From: CAYTMY01 sp964618075
GTDB taxonomy: Bacteria; Bacillota; Clostridia; Eubacteriales; Anaerofustaceae
Length of the DNA stretch: 64,000 nt
Direction: 5' to 3'
Assembly: GCA_964618075.1 (NCBI GenBank)
Contig: CAZTZO010000005.1
Location: 1-64,000 of the forward strand
A model generated the notes under the pieces. The model was not told the origin of the DNA. It saw only the letters and a program-made list of their open reading frames with translations, and made no database searches. Position numbers and translations under genes: made by a program. This document shows, one piece after another, positions 9,629-18,748 of the stretch. The first letter of the stretch is position 1. Each line of letters opens with the position of its first letter.

Positions 9629-9940
9629 GATTATTTTAAGCCGAATATTCAACTCATATGTCACAGATTATTTGAGATATCATTTAAGTATGTGTTATAT
9701 ATAAATATATTATACGTTATTTTATTAGATATTTGTATCATTAAATGTATATATAATGCATTAAAGCTATATTTTCAATATAATTATTACATTTTCGTTA
9801 TTTATTGCAATTTTTAACGGATTGCCGATATTTAATAAATAGTATTTGTTTCTTATGCCGGACGTAAATTTCTAAATTTAGACTGCTATTATATCAAACT
9901 CGTTCGTTAATAATACAAATCATGAAAATATTATTTCAAG
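9629..9940 (+). other. AT-rich gap between converging transcription units
   Basis: About 310 very AT-rich bases lie between the stop of the small dinB partner (+) and the stop of the phosphatase gene (-). No plausible reading frame with a ribosome binding site, no strong GC-rich hairpin and no recognised RNA was seen, only short A/T runs and weak inverted repeats such as around 9868-9880. Confidence 0.5.
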
Positions 9941-10546
9941 CTATATCATACTGTATTTTTCAATTTTGATTTTGTCGTTATCAAAATTTACTATTACGTC
10001 ATAGCCTCTGCCCTGAGGCGGCATCGCTTCATAAAAATTTTTAAAGCCTTCTGCATAATCGAGCATTATATATCCAATCGTTCCTCCGTGCGCTATGACG
10101 GCGGCAGATGATATTCCGTTTTTATACATATACAAGCAGACTTCCTTGAAGCCTTTTTGTATACGTTCATTGAATTCACCGTGAGATTCACCGTTCGGAC
10201 ATTTCCCGTCTTCTCCCCTATCAAGCTCTTCTATCCAATTGACATATCTTTTATCACTCATCAATTCTTCATGTTTTTTCATCTCAAAATCACCGAAATT
10301 CATTTCCTTCAGAGAATCAATGACAATGGGAGTGCAATTTTTATTTATCAATGAAAGAGTCTCGTATGTTCTTTTCATACCGCTCACAAAATACACCTCG
10401 GCGGAGTCATAAATATTGTCGTTAACATTCTGTATTACTTCGTCTGTTCCCTCTTTGCATAGTCCTATATCCGTAGACCCGCAATATAATGAATGTGTTG
10501 AAGCATATGTTTTACCGTGTCTGATTAGCTGAAGTCTGAATTTCAT
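9941..10546 (-). CDS. cobC: Histidine phosphatase, probably alpha-ribazole phosphatase (CobC type)
   Basis: A histidine-phosphatase (phosphoglycerate-mutase) fold enzyme. The N-terminal LIRHGKT carries the phospho-accepting His, KRTYET supplies the second phosphate-binding Arg, the acid motif region EMNFGDFE follows, and IAHGGTIGYIM supplies the second catalytic His. The start at 10546 is preferred because AGGAG lies 10 bases upstream and the protein then opens MKFRLQLIRHG; an in-frame ATG 24 bases earlier lacks a site. It overlaps the preceding cobU-like gene by four bases and ends the cobU-cobS operon, so removal of phosphate from alpha-ribazole phosphate or adenosylcobalamin phosphate is the likely job. 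The operon context, more than sequence, gives the substrate. Confidence 0.8.
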   Translation of the reverse strand: MKFRLQLIRHGKTYASTHSLYCGSTDIGLCKEGTDEVIQNVNDNIYDSAEVYFVSGMKRTYETLSLINKNCTPIVIDSLKEMNFGDFEMKKHEELMSDKRYVNWIEELDRGEDGKCPNGESHGEFNERIQKGFKEVCLYMYKNGISSAAVIAHGGTIGYIMLDYAEGFKNFYEAMPPQGRGYDVIVNFDNDKIKIEKYSMI

Positions 10547-10920
10547 TTTATCTTTTCTCCTATTGCACAAAATACTCTATATACACTTTCGGCACTGCGA
10601 CAAAATATTTGAAGCTGCTTTCCTACATTATCTCTGTAAAGACGCATATCCTTACCTAACGGCACGACGCCGCAACATATATCATCGCATATTATTATCT
10701 TGTCTTTAAACAATGCATTGTTTTTCTCAAAATAATCCATAGGATCTACGCCTTCATGAATACATTTGTATATAAATCTCTCTAAATGAGCTATTACTTT
10801 CGCGTCGGTTTTAATCTGACTATGTTCGTCGCATATAAATATTTCATTGTCCGAAATATCGAAAGTTTTTTTAACAAATTCTGTTTTCCCTTGCACCGCT
10901 CCGCCAAATACAACTATCAT
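10543..10920 (-). CDS. Short CobU-like P-loop protein (second cobU paralogue)
   Basis: A 125-residue P-loop protein. The start VVFGGAVQGKTEF is a CobU-type Walker A, and the second half (IICDDICCGVVPL, then LYRDNVGKQLQIFCRSAESVYRVFCAIG) matches the C-terminal third of CobU, where a conserved 'E/D-V-G-GIVP...R-fRD-G--nq--A---D-Vy-v--G-P' pattern occurs. It lacks the RI--H---R segment that carries the guanylylated His in bifunctional CobU, and is about 55 residues shorter than the full CobU two genes upstream. It may be a dedicated cobinamide kinase or a regulatory paralogue. It starts 11 bases after cobS and overlaps the phosphatase gene. Confidence 0.7.
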   Translation of the reverse strand: MIVVFGGAVQGKTEFVKKTFDISDNEIFICDEHSQIKTDAKVIAHLERFIYKCIHEGVDPMDYFEKNNALFKDKIIICDDICCGVVPLGKDMRLYRDNVGKQLQIFCRSAESVYRVFCAIGEKIK

Positions 10921-10931
10921 AATAAAATCCT

Positions 10932-11678
10932 CTAAATTAAAATCGCTGACATTAAATAAATTACTGCCTCAGATACTACAATGCAAAAACCTATCACGTC
11001 TCCGTTAATGCCGCCGAATTGATGCTGTGATATCTGTGCAAATATAACTGCTGCTATCACTCCGATGCCACCGGCAACGCCGATATTAAATCCTATACAA
11101 AAACAGCATATTATACCCGCTAAAGCCATTACTGCCGTTATTACAGTCTTTGTTATATTGCTTCCTGTCCTGAAATAAGCAAGTATTCCTTCATTACTCA
11201 GCGGTTTGTAAGTAAACAAAATGAATGAGGCTATAGCTCTTGAAAGAAAAGGCACGACGATAAAAAGCCATGCGTCACCCAAGCGTTCGATATAAGTAAA
11301 TAATGATACATAATCTGTTAATAACAAAAAAAACAGACATATTACGCTGAATGCTCCTACAACGGAATCCTTTAAGATTTCAACCTTTTTGCTTCTGTCT
11401 CTCGCAGAAAGAATGGCATCACTTGTGTCCATATAACCGTCCAAATGCAAAAAACCGCTTATTATGAACAAGGATATAAGAAGCATGACTGCTTTTATAA
11501 AGCTGTTAATGCGAAACAAAGACAGAAGTAAATATACTCCGAAGGTGAAAACACCGCATACTATACCCACTATTGGCAGGAAACATAATGTTTGAGAGCC
11601 GTTTTCATCATCAAACGTTCTCGGCTTGACGGGTATCTTCGAAAACATGCTGAATGCTGATAAAAATGAATTTAACAT
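10932..11678 (-). CDS. cobS: Adenosylcobinamide-GDP ribazoletransferase (cobalamin synthase CobS)
   Basis: An integral membrane enzyme that joins adenosylcobinamide-GDP with alpha-ribazole (phosphate) to complete cobalamin. The start at 11678 gives MLNSFLSAFSMFSKIPVK, a typical CobS N-terminus, and AAAGGGG sits five bases upstream; an ATG 45 bases earlier would overlap cobU and lacks support. Multiple hydrophobic helices cover most of the 248 residues. The conserved GFLHLDGYMDTSDAILS with its Asp residues (about residues 82-98), together with RDRSKKVEILKDSVVGAF, is the family signature, and the C-terminal HQFGGINGDVIGF is intact. It lies between the two cobU-type genes. Confidence 0.92.
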   Translation of the reverse strand: MLNSFLSAFSMFSKIPVKPRTFDDENGSQTLCFLPIVGIVCGVFTFGVYLLLSLFRINSFIKAVMLLISLFIISGFLHLDGYMDTSDAILSARDRSKKVEILKDSVVGAFSVICLFFLLLTDYVSLFTYIERLGDAWLFIVVPFLSRAIASFILFTYKPLSNEGILAYFRTGSNITKTVITAVMALAGIICCFCIGFNIGVAGGIGVIAAVIFAQISQHQFGGINGDVIGFCIVVSEAVIYLMSAILI

Positions 11679-11689
11679 ATAAACCCCTT

Positions 11690-12295
11690 TTAAATATCGT
11701 TGTATTTCAAATGACTGTCGCAATTATTGTAATCTGTTAATATCGAGCTGATATCGATGTTATTTGTGTTTTTCCATATCTTCATGTTTGAAAATGCACA
11801 TTCTACAACTATATCGGCTTTTTGCGCAGCAATTTGGTGTGCCTTGCCCAGCTTTTCTATAAACAGGTTTGTCATATCCTCATATCTAACAGCATCGGAA
11901 AATATGTAATCGGATACCATGACAACGTCAGAGGTAAGCTTCACCATTATATCGATGTCTCGGCTAAATCGCTCCAAATCAAAACTATATTGTTCATTTT
12001 CGCTGAAAATATTATTTTGAACATAAGCAGTCAGACTGTCAAACAATACGATAGATTTCTTATTAAGCATATTAAAAGAATTGTTTATATTATACCCTTC
12101 TTCTATAGTTTTAAAGCCCCATCCTGCCCTATCTGATATATGGCGTGCTATTCTTTTCTCATCTTCATTATCTCGAGCAAGCATTGTCGCAAAATAATAA
12201 AGCTCTCCGTTTCTGATAGAACGCAGATATTTGACGGTATGTTGCGCAAACATACTTTTTCCGCCCTTTACTCCCCCTACGATAAACATAAACAT
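11690..12295 (-). CDS. cobU: Adenosylcobinamide kinase / adenosylcobinamide-phosphate guanylyltransferase CobU
   Basis: A bifunctional cytosolic enzyme that phosphorylates adenosylcobinamide and adds GMP. The N-terminal Walker A is FIVGGVKGGKSMFA. The RIARHISDRAGWGFKTIEE segment (about residues 49-67) carries the His expected to be guanylylated, and VLFDSLTAYVQNN matches the CobU Walker-B-like motif. At 201 residues it is full length. The start is at the first ATG; a second ATG two codons later is possible. It heads the cobU-cobS-cobU-like-phosphatase cluster and is separated from zapA by a strong hairpin, so it probably has its own promoter. No cobalamin riboswitch precedes it here. Confidence 0.9.
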   Translation of the reverse strand: MFMFIVGGVKGGKSMFAQHTVKYLRSIRNGELYYFATMLARDNEDEKRIARHISDRAGWGFKTIEEGYNINNSFNMLNKKSIVLFDSLTAYVQNNIFSENEQYSFDLERFSRDIDIMVKLTSDVVMVSDYIFSDAVRYEDMTNLFIEKLGKAHQIAAQKADIVVECAFSNMKIWKNTNNIDISSILTDYNNCDSHLKYNDI

Positions 12296-12319
12296 ATGTT
12301 AAAATCCATCCATTAAAAT

Positions 12320-12345
12320 CATAACGGCATCCTCATGCCGTTATG
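12320..12345 (-). terminator. Hairpin terminator after zapA
   Basis: A perfect 11-bp stem (12320-12330 with 12335-12345, arm CATAACGGCAT) with a four-base loop lies 12 bases after the zapA stop. The following T-rich stretch on the minus strand is short (GATTTTAATGG), so termination may be incomplete and cobU could receive some read-through. Confidence 0.65.
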
Positions 12346-12356
12346 ACAAGTATATT

Positions 12357-12887
12357 TTAATCGTTGAAATCCAACAGAGTTTTTCTTGCCTTCACAAGCT
12401 CTATCTGATTTTCCAAAAATTTATTTTGAAGATCGGTCAAAGTTCTTTTGTTCAGTTCATATTCTGCTCGTAATGCGCTGAATTTTTCCTTGTATTCGTC
12501 GAGCATTTCATTCAATTCATCGTTTTCCAGCTCCGCACGCTCTAATCTGTTTTGAAGCACCTTATTTTTTGATTCGTTGTTTTCTATCTCATTCAAGGCA
12601 TCTGTAAGCTTGTCTTTATAACTTGAAAGCAACTGGTACTCAAGCTCCTTCTCTCTGGCTTGTTCTAATTCATCCTTTATACGATACAATTCTTCACTTA
12701 AATTGAGAGCCGATAAAACGGTAGCGCTCATGTTTGTCATAAAGGGCGCAGATGATTTTGTCTTTTTTATCAATTTGTCGACAAAGGAGGCAATCATCAT
12801 AACTCTCTTCGGATCGTCCTCTGCTATAACTTGATAGTCGACGCCCATAATATTAATCGTTGTTCTCTGCTTGGTACTATCGCTCAT
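12357..12887 (-). CDS. zapA: Cell division protein ZapA with an extended coiled-coil tail
   Basis: ZapA binds and bundles FtsZ filaments. The N-terminal domain (TTINIMGVDYQVIAEDDPKR, then ASFVDKLIKKT) matches ZapA. After it comes about 100 residues of heptad-like Glu/Leu/Lys-rich sequence forming a long coiled coil, so the protein (176 residues) is about twice the length of minimal ZapA, as seen in other Clostridia. The start at 12887 is chosen because AGGAG lies seven bases upstream and the upstream 20 codons read as leader sequence. It has its own promoter and lies just downstream of dnaE. Confidence 0.88.
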   Translation of the reverse strand: MSDSTKQRTTINIMGVDYQVIAEDDPKRVMMIASFVDKLIKKTKSSAPFMTNMSATVLSALNLSEELYRIKDELEQAREKELEYQLLSSYKDKLTDALNEIENNESKNKVLQNRLERAELENDELNEMLDEYKEKFSALRAEYELNKRTLTDLQNKFLENQIELVKARKTLLDFND

Positions 12888-12908
12888 AATATTACTCCTA
12901 TGTGTTAT

Positions 12909-12937
12909 ATTATATTGATAAATATGACACAATTCAA
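12909..12937 (-). promoter_or_regulatory. Sigma-A promoter of zapA
   Basis: On the minus strand TTGAAT (12932-12937) is followed after 17 bases by a perfect TATAAT (12909-12914), about 20 bases upstream of the zapA start, so the leader is short. It sits in the 83-base gap after dnaE. Confidence 0.65.
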
Positions 12938-12970
12938 CAAAAAACACTTTATTTATGTCAAATATACACT

Positions 12971-15900
12971 TTACATCAGCCTTACATTCTCATATCCCGC
13001 TACATTTCTCAAGTCGGTCAATATTTTCACATTATTTCCAATCCACATTTTTTTGTCCGCGAGATACTTTTTACCGCTTTTTTTGTCATGTAGTAATACT
13101 TTTACATTCCCTGCGTTAGACAGCATTATCTTTTTAAGCTCTTCCAAAACACTCATTACATAGTCGTCAAGTATTATAACAACACATGCATTATCGGGAA
13201 TGGTATCCGCTTTATAAGACGTATCCTGTTTTATAGCGGTAGTATTATTTTTAGTTTCTTTATCAACGGATTTGTTTTTATCGGTATTTGCGCTTTGCTT
13301 AGGGTTGTGTTTTGCATCTTTATTTAATGGTTTCAAATGAGAAATATCTCTTGGATCGCTTAAATCATAAATACTTGAAGCACTTACAGATATAGACGCT
13401 TCGTCCTTCTTACTTATTCTACCCTTTATCAGCAAAGGTATATCTTTTTTAAGTAAATAACTCTTATCCTGGTATGTTTTTGGGAAGACGACTACTTCAA
13501 ATACACCATATAGATCCTCCATTGTGACAAAAGCCATAGGCTTGTCAGATTTCGTAAGATAAGTTTTTATTGTACTGACAGTACCGCCTACTATCACCTC
13601 TTGGTCATTTTCCAAATTATTATCATCGAGCTGCTCATCAGGCTGTTCCTCGTCTTCTTTTTGAGGATTCAGTGATATAGAATCGTGAGTAACATATTTG
13701 TCTAATATTTCTGAATACTTTTTTAACGGATGTCCTGAAATATACAACCCCATTGACTCTTTTTCGTACAATAACAGCTCGTCAGTTTCCATTTCTTTCA
13801 TTTTAGGCACGGAATTCATAACACTGACAAGACCTTCGGATTCATTTGCCATGTCGAATAAATTCATTTGTCCTTCCACAAGCTGTCTGCGTTGTCTTAA
13901 AACACCGTCTATATAATCCGAATATGAATTTAAGAGCTCTCTACGTGTATGTCCTAACGAATCAAAGGCTCCGCTTTTTATTAAGTTTTCCACACCTCTT
14001 TTATTTACACAGTCGAATTTCATCTTTGTTACAAAATCCATGAAATCCGTAAAACGTCCTTTTTCTTTTCGAATTTCTATAATCTCACTCGCAGCATTTT
14101 CACCTAAGCTCTTCACAGCAAGAAGACCGTATCTGATTTTACCGTCAACGACTGTAAAGCGTTCGTTTGATTCATTTATATCAGGTGATAATAAATCAAT
14201 ATTTTTATCCTTTAAATGCCTGATATATTTAATGATTTTATCATCAAATCCAATTACACTGCTGAGCAGTGCTGATAAAAATTCGGCGGGATAGTACGTT
14301 TTTAAAAATGCTGTTTGGTATGCCACAACGGCATAGGCGGCAGCATGAGATTTATTGAATGCGTAGCTTGCAAAATCCATCATCTCATCATAGATTTTGT
14401 TGGCACTTTTTTCGTCCACACCATTTTTGACGCAACCGGGAATCCCTTTTGCTTCATCTCCGTTGATGAATATTTCACGGTATGACTTCATGGCTTCTTT
14501 TTTCTTTTTGCTCATTGCTCTGCGTACGTTATCGCTTTCACTCAGAGGGAAACCTGCAAGATCGCGAACTATCTGCATAACTTGTTCCTGGTAGACCATA
14601 CATCCATATGTAACGTTAAGTATCGGCTCAAGCGTATGATGTATATATTTAATTCCGGCAGGATTCTTTTTATTTACGATGTATGTGTCTATGTATTGCA
14701 TAGGGCCCGGGCGATAAAGAGAAATACCGGCTATTATATCCTCAAGACAGTCCGGTTGTAAATTCTGCATAAACGCGCTCATGCCCGCTCCCTCAAGCTG
14801 AAACACGCCGAGGGTATCGCCCTTTGAAATAAGCTTGTATACCTTGGGATCATCAGTTCTGAGCTTTTGCAGATCAATGATTTTACCTGTAGATAGTTTT
14901 ATATTATCTATAGTGTCTTTGATAACGGTAAGGTTGCGCAATCCCAGAAGATCCATTTTCAATAAGCCTAGTTCTTCAACCGTAGTCATGTTAAACTGAG
15001 TAGCAACGTTTCCGTCATTCACATACAGCGGCAAATATTCCATCAACGGTTTATCGGATATAACAACACCTGCTGCATGGGTGGAAGCATGACGCGGACA
15101 ACCCTCAAGCGCTCTGGATATTTCAATGAGTCTTGCTATTTCAGGACTTTCATCAACCATTTGCTGTAATGTTGGATTCTCTTTAAATGCGCTCTCAAAC
15201 GTGGTGCCGGGGCGCGAAGGTATTTCCTTTGCCACCTTGTCGCAGTCGGCATAACTCATGCCAATGCTTCTGCCGACATCGCGTATTGCCTGTTTCGCAC
15301 CGAGCGTACCAAAGGTAATGATCTGCGATACATTTTCCTCGTGGTACTTTTTTATTATATACTCTATTATTTTATGTCGGTTTTCAATACATATATCCGT
15401 ATCAATATCGGGCATACTCACACGCTCTGAGTTGAGAAAACGTTCAAATATCAGGCTGTATTTTATCGGATCTATCTCTGTTATACTCAGACAATAACTT
15501 ACTATGCTTCCGGCGGCACTGCCTCGTCCCGGGCCGACAGGGATATCATGTTCCTTGGCATATCTGATAAAATCCCAAACGATAAGAAAATAATCATTAA
15601 ATCCCATATCATTTATGACAGAAAGCTCATAGTCAAGTCGTTCATTTATTTCAGGTGTTATTGTGTTATATTTTTCCTTCAGACCCTTTTCGCACAGTTC
15701 GCGCAAATATGTTTTTGCATCGGTATTATCCGGCAGCTCGAATTTCGGCAGATGATAATTATGAAACTCAAAATTATACTCGCACCTATTAGCAATAATG
15801 TTTGTATTTTCTATCGCTTCAGGCGTGCTTTTAAAAAGCTCGTTCATTTCATCATAGCTTTTGACGTAAAATTCATTGTTCGGAAATTTCATTCTTTTGG

Positions 15901-16600
15901 GATCATCGAAGGTAGAGGCTGTCTGAACGCACAACAGTATATCGTGATATTGTGAGTCGTTTTTCTCTATATAATGAGCATCGTTGGTTGCTACAAGTCC
16001 GAGTCCTTTTTCTTTGGCAAACTTTATCAGATATTCGTTTGCCTTCTTTTCCTGCTCCATCCCATGATCTTGGATTTCCACGAACACATTATCTTTACCG
16101 AATATTGAAATAAAATGCTCCAAATGAGCCATGGCGCCCGATATATCGCCGCGTATTATATGGCTGGGCACTTTTCCTGCTATACAGCCGGTAAGGGCAA
16201 TTATACCCTTTGAATACTTTTGCAAAACGTCAAAATCGACCCTCGGCTTGTAATAATACCCCTGAGTGTAACCTGTAGAAACAATTCTGACAAGATTTTT
16301 GTAGCCTGTTTCATTTTCAGCGAGTAAAACAAGATGATAGTTGTTCCTATCGTATTGGGATTCCTTTTCTAACATACTCCTTTCAGCCATATATATTTCA
16401 CAGCCGATTATAGGTTTAATTTCCTGCGCCTTGCATTCCTTGTAAAACTCTACTGCTCCGAACATAGCACCATGGTCAGTTATCGCCATAGCATCCATTC
16501 CGAGAGATTTCGCCTTAGAAACAAGCCTTTTTATATTACACAATCCATCAAGCAAAGAATATTGTGTATGCAGATGTAAATGAGTGAATTTTTTATCCAT
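12971..16600 (-). CDS. dnaE: DNA polymerase III alpha subunit DnaE
   Basis: A replicative/lesion-tolerant C-family polymerase of 1209 residues. The N-terminal PHP domain begins FTHLHLHTQYSLLDG. The polymerase active site shows MPDIDTDICIENR (two Asp ligands) and LLKMDLLGLRNL (third Asp). VGPGRGSAAGSIVSYCL, the helix-hairpin-helix region and an OB-fold near residues 1000-1080 follow. The final 130 residues contain a low-complexity Lys/Asn/Thr linker before a small terminal domain. It is the DnaE type rather than the Gram-positive PolC, since no internal proofreading exonuclease is present. The start has GAAGG about 11 bases upstream. It is transcribed toward zapA. Confidence 0.97.
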   Translation of the reverse strand: MDKKFTHLHLHTQYSLLDGLCNIKRLVSKAKSLGMDAMAITDHGAMFGAVEFYKECKAQEIKPIIGCEIYMAERSMLEKESQYDRNNYHLVLLAENETGYKNLVRIVSTGYTQGYYYKPRVDFDVLQKYSKGIIALTGCIAGKVPSHIIRGDISGAMAHLEHFISIFGKDNVFVEIQDHGMEQEKKANEYLIKFAKEKGLGLVATNDAHYIEKNDSQYHDILLCVQTASTFDDPKRMKFPNNEFYVKSYDEMNELFKSTPEAIENTNIIANRCEYNFEFHNYHLPKFELPDNTDAKTYLRELCEKGLKEKYNTITPEINERLDYELSVINDMGFNDYFLIVWDFIRYAKEHDIPVGPGRGSAAGSIVSYCLSITEIDPIKYSLIFERFLNSERVSMPDIDTDICIENRHKIIEYIIKKYHEENVSQIITFGTLGAKQAIRDVGRSIGMSYADCDKVAKEIPSRPGTTFESAFKENPTLQQMVDESPEIARLIEISRALEGCPRHASTHAAGVVISDKPLMEYLPLYVNDGNVATQFNMTTVEELGLLKMDLLGLRNLTVIKDTIDNIKLSTGKIIDLQKLRTDDPKVYKLISKGDTLGVFQLEGAGMSAFMQNLQPDCLEDIIAGISLYRPGPMQYIDTYIVNKKNPAGIKYIHHTLEPILNVTYGCMVYQEQVMQIVRDLAGFPLSESDNVRRAMSKKKKEAMKSYREIFINGDEAKGIPGCVKNGVDEKSANKIYDEMMDFASYAFNKSHAAAYAVVAYQTAFLKTYYPAEFLSALLSSVIGFDDKIIKYIRHLKDKNIDLLSPDINESNERFTVVDGKIRYGLLAVKSLGENAASEIIEIRKEKGRFTDFMDFVTKMKFDCVNKRGVENLIKSGAFDSLGHTRRELLNSYSDYIDGVLRQRRQLVEGQMNLFDMANESEGLVSVMNSVPKMKEMETDELLLYEKESMGLYISGHPLKKYSEILDKYVTHDSISLNPQKEDEEQPDEQLDDNNLENDQEVIVGGTVSTIKTYLTKSDKPMAFVTMEDLYGVFEVVVFPKTYQDKSYLLKKDIPLLIKGRISKKDEASISVSASSIYDLSDPRDISHLKPLNKDAKHNPKQSANTDKNKSVDKETKNNTTAIKQDTSYKADTIPDNACVVIILDDYVMSVLEELKKIMLSNAGNVKVLLHDKKSGKKYLADKKMWIGNNVKILTDLRNVAGYENVRLM

Positions 16601-16678
16601 AATATTACCTTCGCTATAATTATAGCAAATTCGCGTCTTGCTTGACTTTCTTTTGCCTTATATTTTTATTTTTTCGAT

Positions 16679-16720
16679 AAAAATACGCGCTCTCTGTTTT
16701 ATCAAAGAGCGCGTATTTTT
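16679..16720 (-). terminator. Strong terminator of the opp operon
   Basis: A 15-bp perfect stem (16679-16693 with 16706-16720; core ATACGCGCTCT) with a 12-base loop, flanked by A- and T-runs on both sides, lies 14 bases after the oppF stop. It should end opp transcription before dnaE and could work in both directions. Confidence 0.9.
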
Positions 16721-16733
16721 AACACTGTTATTT

Positions 16734-17669
16734 TTAGTTATTCCATTTTGCAAATTCGTCGTCTGTTGCAAGCACATAATGCGTACCGTCAACATGGTGC
16801 TGTGTTCCTTTAGTATAATCAACACCGGATTCTTTGTAATTATATGTCTTTGCTATCCTGTATTTTTCAGTTCTGGGATTCGGATGAGGAATAGCCGACA
16901 ACAGACTTACTGTATACGGATGTATCGGATTTGTAAATATTTCTTCCTTAGAGCCTGTCTCTACCAAATGTCCGAGATGCAAAACACCTATTCTGTCTGA
17001 AATATATTTTACCATCGAAAGGTCATGAGCAATAAACATATAAGCAGTGCCCGTTTCTTCTTGGATATCCTTCATTAAATTAACAACCTGAGCCTGTATG
17101 GAAACGTCAAGTGCGCTTATGCATTCATCTGCTATTATAAGCTTTGGATTCATAATAAGTGCGCGCGCAATACCTACTCTCTGGCGCTGTCCGCCGCTGA
17201 ACTGATGAGGATACCTCTCTGCATGCTCCGGCGCAAGTCCTACCTTTAAGAGCATATCTGTCACCTTTTCACGTCTTTCAGCTTTCGATGAATAAAGGTG
17301 ATGTATATCCAAACCTTGAGCGATGATATCTTCTACTTTTTTCCTCGGATTAAGGCAAGCCATAGGATCCTGAAATATCATCTGCATCTGCGTGCGAAGC
17401 TGTTCGTTTTCTTTCTGGGTAATCTTCCCTGATATATCAAGACCGTTGAAATCTATTTCTCCTGCCGTCGGATCGTATAATCTGATAATACTGCGGCCGA
17501 TTGTGCTTTTACCGCTTCCCGACTCGCCGACCAGTCCATATGTTTCGCCCGGATATATTACAAAATCCACTCCGTCAACTGCTTTTACAGTATATTTCTT
17601 CGTTATTGGGAAATATTGCTTAAGACCCTTTACCTGAAGAAGAGGCTTCTTTTCTGATTGTAGGCTCAT
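16734..17669 (-). CDS. oppF: Oligopeptide ABC transporter ATP-binding protein OppF
   Basis: The second ATPase of a dipeptide/oligopeptide importer. Walker A is GLVGESGSGKSTIGRSI, the ABC signature HQFSGGQRQRVGIARAL, Walker B LIIADECISALDVSIQ, and the switch His is in FIAHDLSMV. The C-terminal HPYTVSLLSAIPHPNP is the oligopeptide-transporter extension characteristic of OppD/F. At 311 residues it is normal. It overlaps oppD by four bases and is followed by the operon terminator. Substrate class is inferred from the family and from OppA. Confidence 0.93.
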   Translation of the reverse strand: MSLQSEKKPLLQVKGLKQYFPITKKYTVKAVDGVDFVIYPGETYGLVGESGSGKSTIGRSIIRLYDPTAGEIDFNGLDISGKITQKENEQLRTQMQMIFQDPMACLNPRKKVEDIIAQGLDIHHLYSSKAERREKVTDMLLKVGLAPEHAERYPHQFSGGQRQRVGIARALIMNPKLIIADECISALDVSIQAQVVNLMKDIQEETGTAYMFIAHDLSMVKYISDRIGVLHLGHLVETGSKEEIFTNPIHPYTVSLLSAIPHPNPRTEKYRIAKTYNYKESGVDYTKGTQHHVDGTHYVLATDDEFAKWNN

Positions 17670-18742
17670 TTTGCACTCTCCTTTCGCATTCTGGCGATTC
17701 GGTTTTGCAGTTCTATAGGCATATCCACTTTTGGAGCCCTATCGTCGAGCAGCCATGTCGCAGCATAGTGTGTATCGCTTATCTTAAACATCGGAGGCTC
17801 TGTGCGCTCGTCTATCTTAAGAGCATAAATATTACGGGGAGCAAAGGGATCTCCTTTTATACCGTGAAGTAAGTTCGGGGGCGAACCGGGGATAGTATAT
17901 AATCTGTCGTCATCCGTATCCATATCAGGCATTGAGGAAAGAAGTCCCCATGTATAAGGATGCTTCGGTTCATAAAATATTTCGTCGATAGTACCCTTCT
18001 CAATAATTCTGCCTGCATACATGACGTTAACATAATCAGCTACTTTAGCAACAACGCCCAAATCATGTGTGATATAGATAACGCTGATATGTCTTTCCGT
18101 CTGGATCTTCTTTATCATTTCAAGAATTTTTGCCTGTATTGTAACATCAAGAGCGGTAGTCGGTTCATCACATATCAATACCTCCGGATTACATGCAAGC
18201 GCTATAGCTATAACGACCCTTTGTCTCATGCCTCCGGACAATTGATGCGGATATTGTTTCATATGCTTTTCGGGTTCAGGAATACCAACTTCTGTCAACA
18301 ATTCTATGGCTTTTTTATTGGCTTCCTCTTTTGGAGTATTGTAATGCCAAATCATTCCTTCGGTGATTTGCTTTCCTATGTTCATTGTAGGATCCAAGCT
18401 TGTCATTGGTTCTTGAAAGATCATGGCAATTCTCTTACCATTAATCTCTTCGCGTATCTCCTTCTTCCCCATTTTAAGTATATCTTTTGTTACGGTATCT
18501 CCGTTATCATCATCATAAGTATACATGATAGTTCCGGAGTTAACCGTGCTGTTATTTGCCAGGATACCCATCATAGCCTTAACGGTAACGGATTTCCCAC
18601 TACCAGACTCTCCGACTATAGCAAGCGTTTCACCTTTGAATGTATCTATGTCCACACCGCGTATTGCGTTTACTATACCCGAATCTGTTTTAAAAGATAT
18701 TGACAGATCTCTGACTTTTAATATCCTATCTTTATTTGCCAT
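17666..18742 (-). CDS. oppD: Oligopeptide ABC transporter ATP-binding protein OppD
   Basis: The first ATPase of the importer. Walker A is AIVGESGSGKSVTVKAMMG, the signature is HQLSGGMRQRVVIAIAL, Walker B is EVLICDEPTTALDVTIQ, and the His switch is ITHDLGVVAKV. The C-terminal KHPYTWGLLSSMPDMD is the OppD-type extension, and the residues after it (GSPPNLLHGIKGDPFAPRN) match the family, although the usual cluster of Cys residues in this segment is absent. At 358 residues it is full length. It is seven bases downstream of oppC and overlaps oppF by four bases. Confidence 0.93.
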   Translation of the reverse strand: MANKDRILKVRDLSISFKTDSGIVNAIRGVDIDTFKGETLAIVGESGSGKSVTVKAMMGILANNSTVNSGTIMYTYDDDNGDTVTKDILKMGKKEIREEINGKRIAMIFQEPMTSLDPTMNIGKQITEGMIWHYNTPKEEANKKAIELLTEVGIPEPEKHMKQYPHQLSGGMRQRVVIAIALACNPEVLICDEPTTALDVTIQAKILEMIKKIQTERHISVIYITHDLGVVAKVADYVNVMYAGRIIEKGTIDEIFYEPKHPYTWGLLSSMPDMDTDDDRLYTIPGSPPNLLHGIKGDPFAPRNIYALKIDERTEPPMFKISDTHYAATWLLDDRAPKVDMPIELQNRIARMRKESAK

Positions 18743-18748
18743 TATCCG

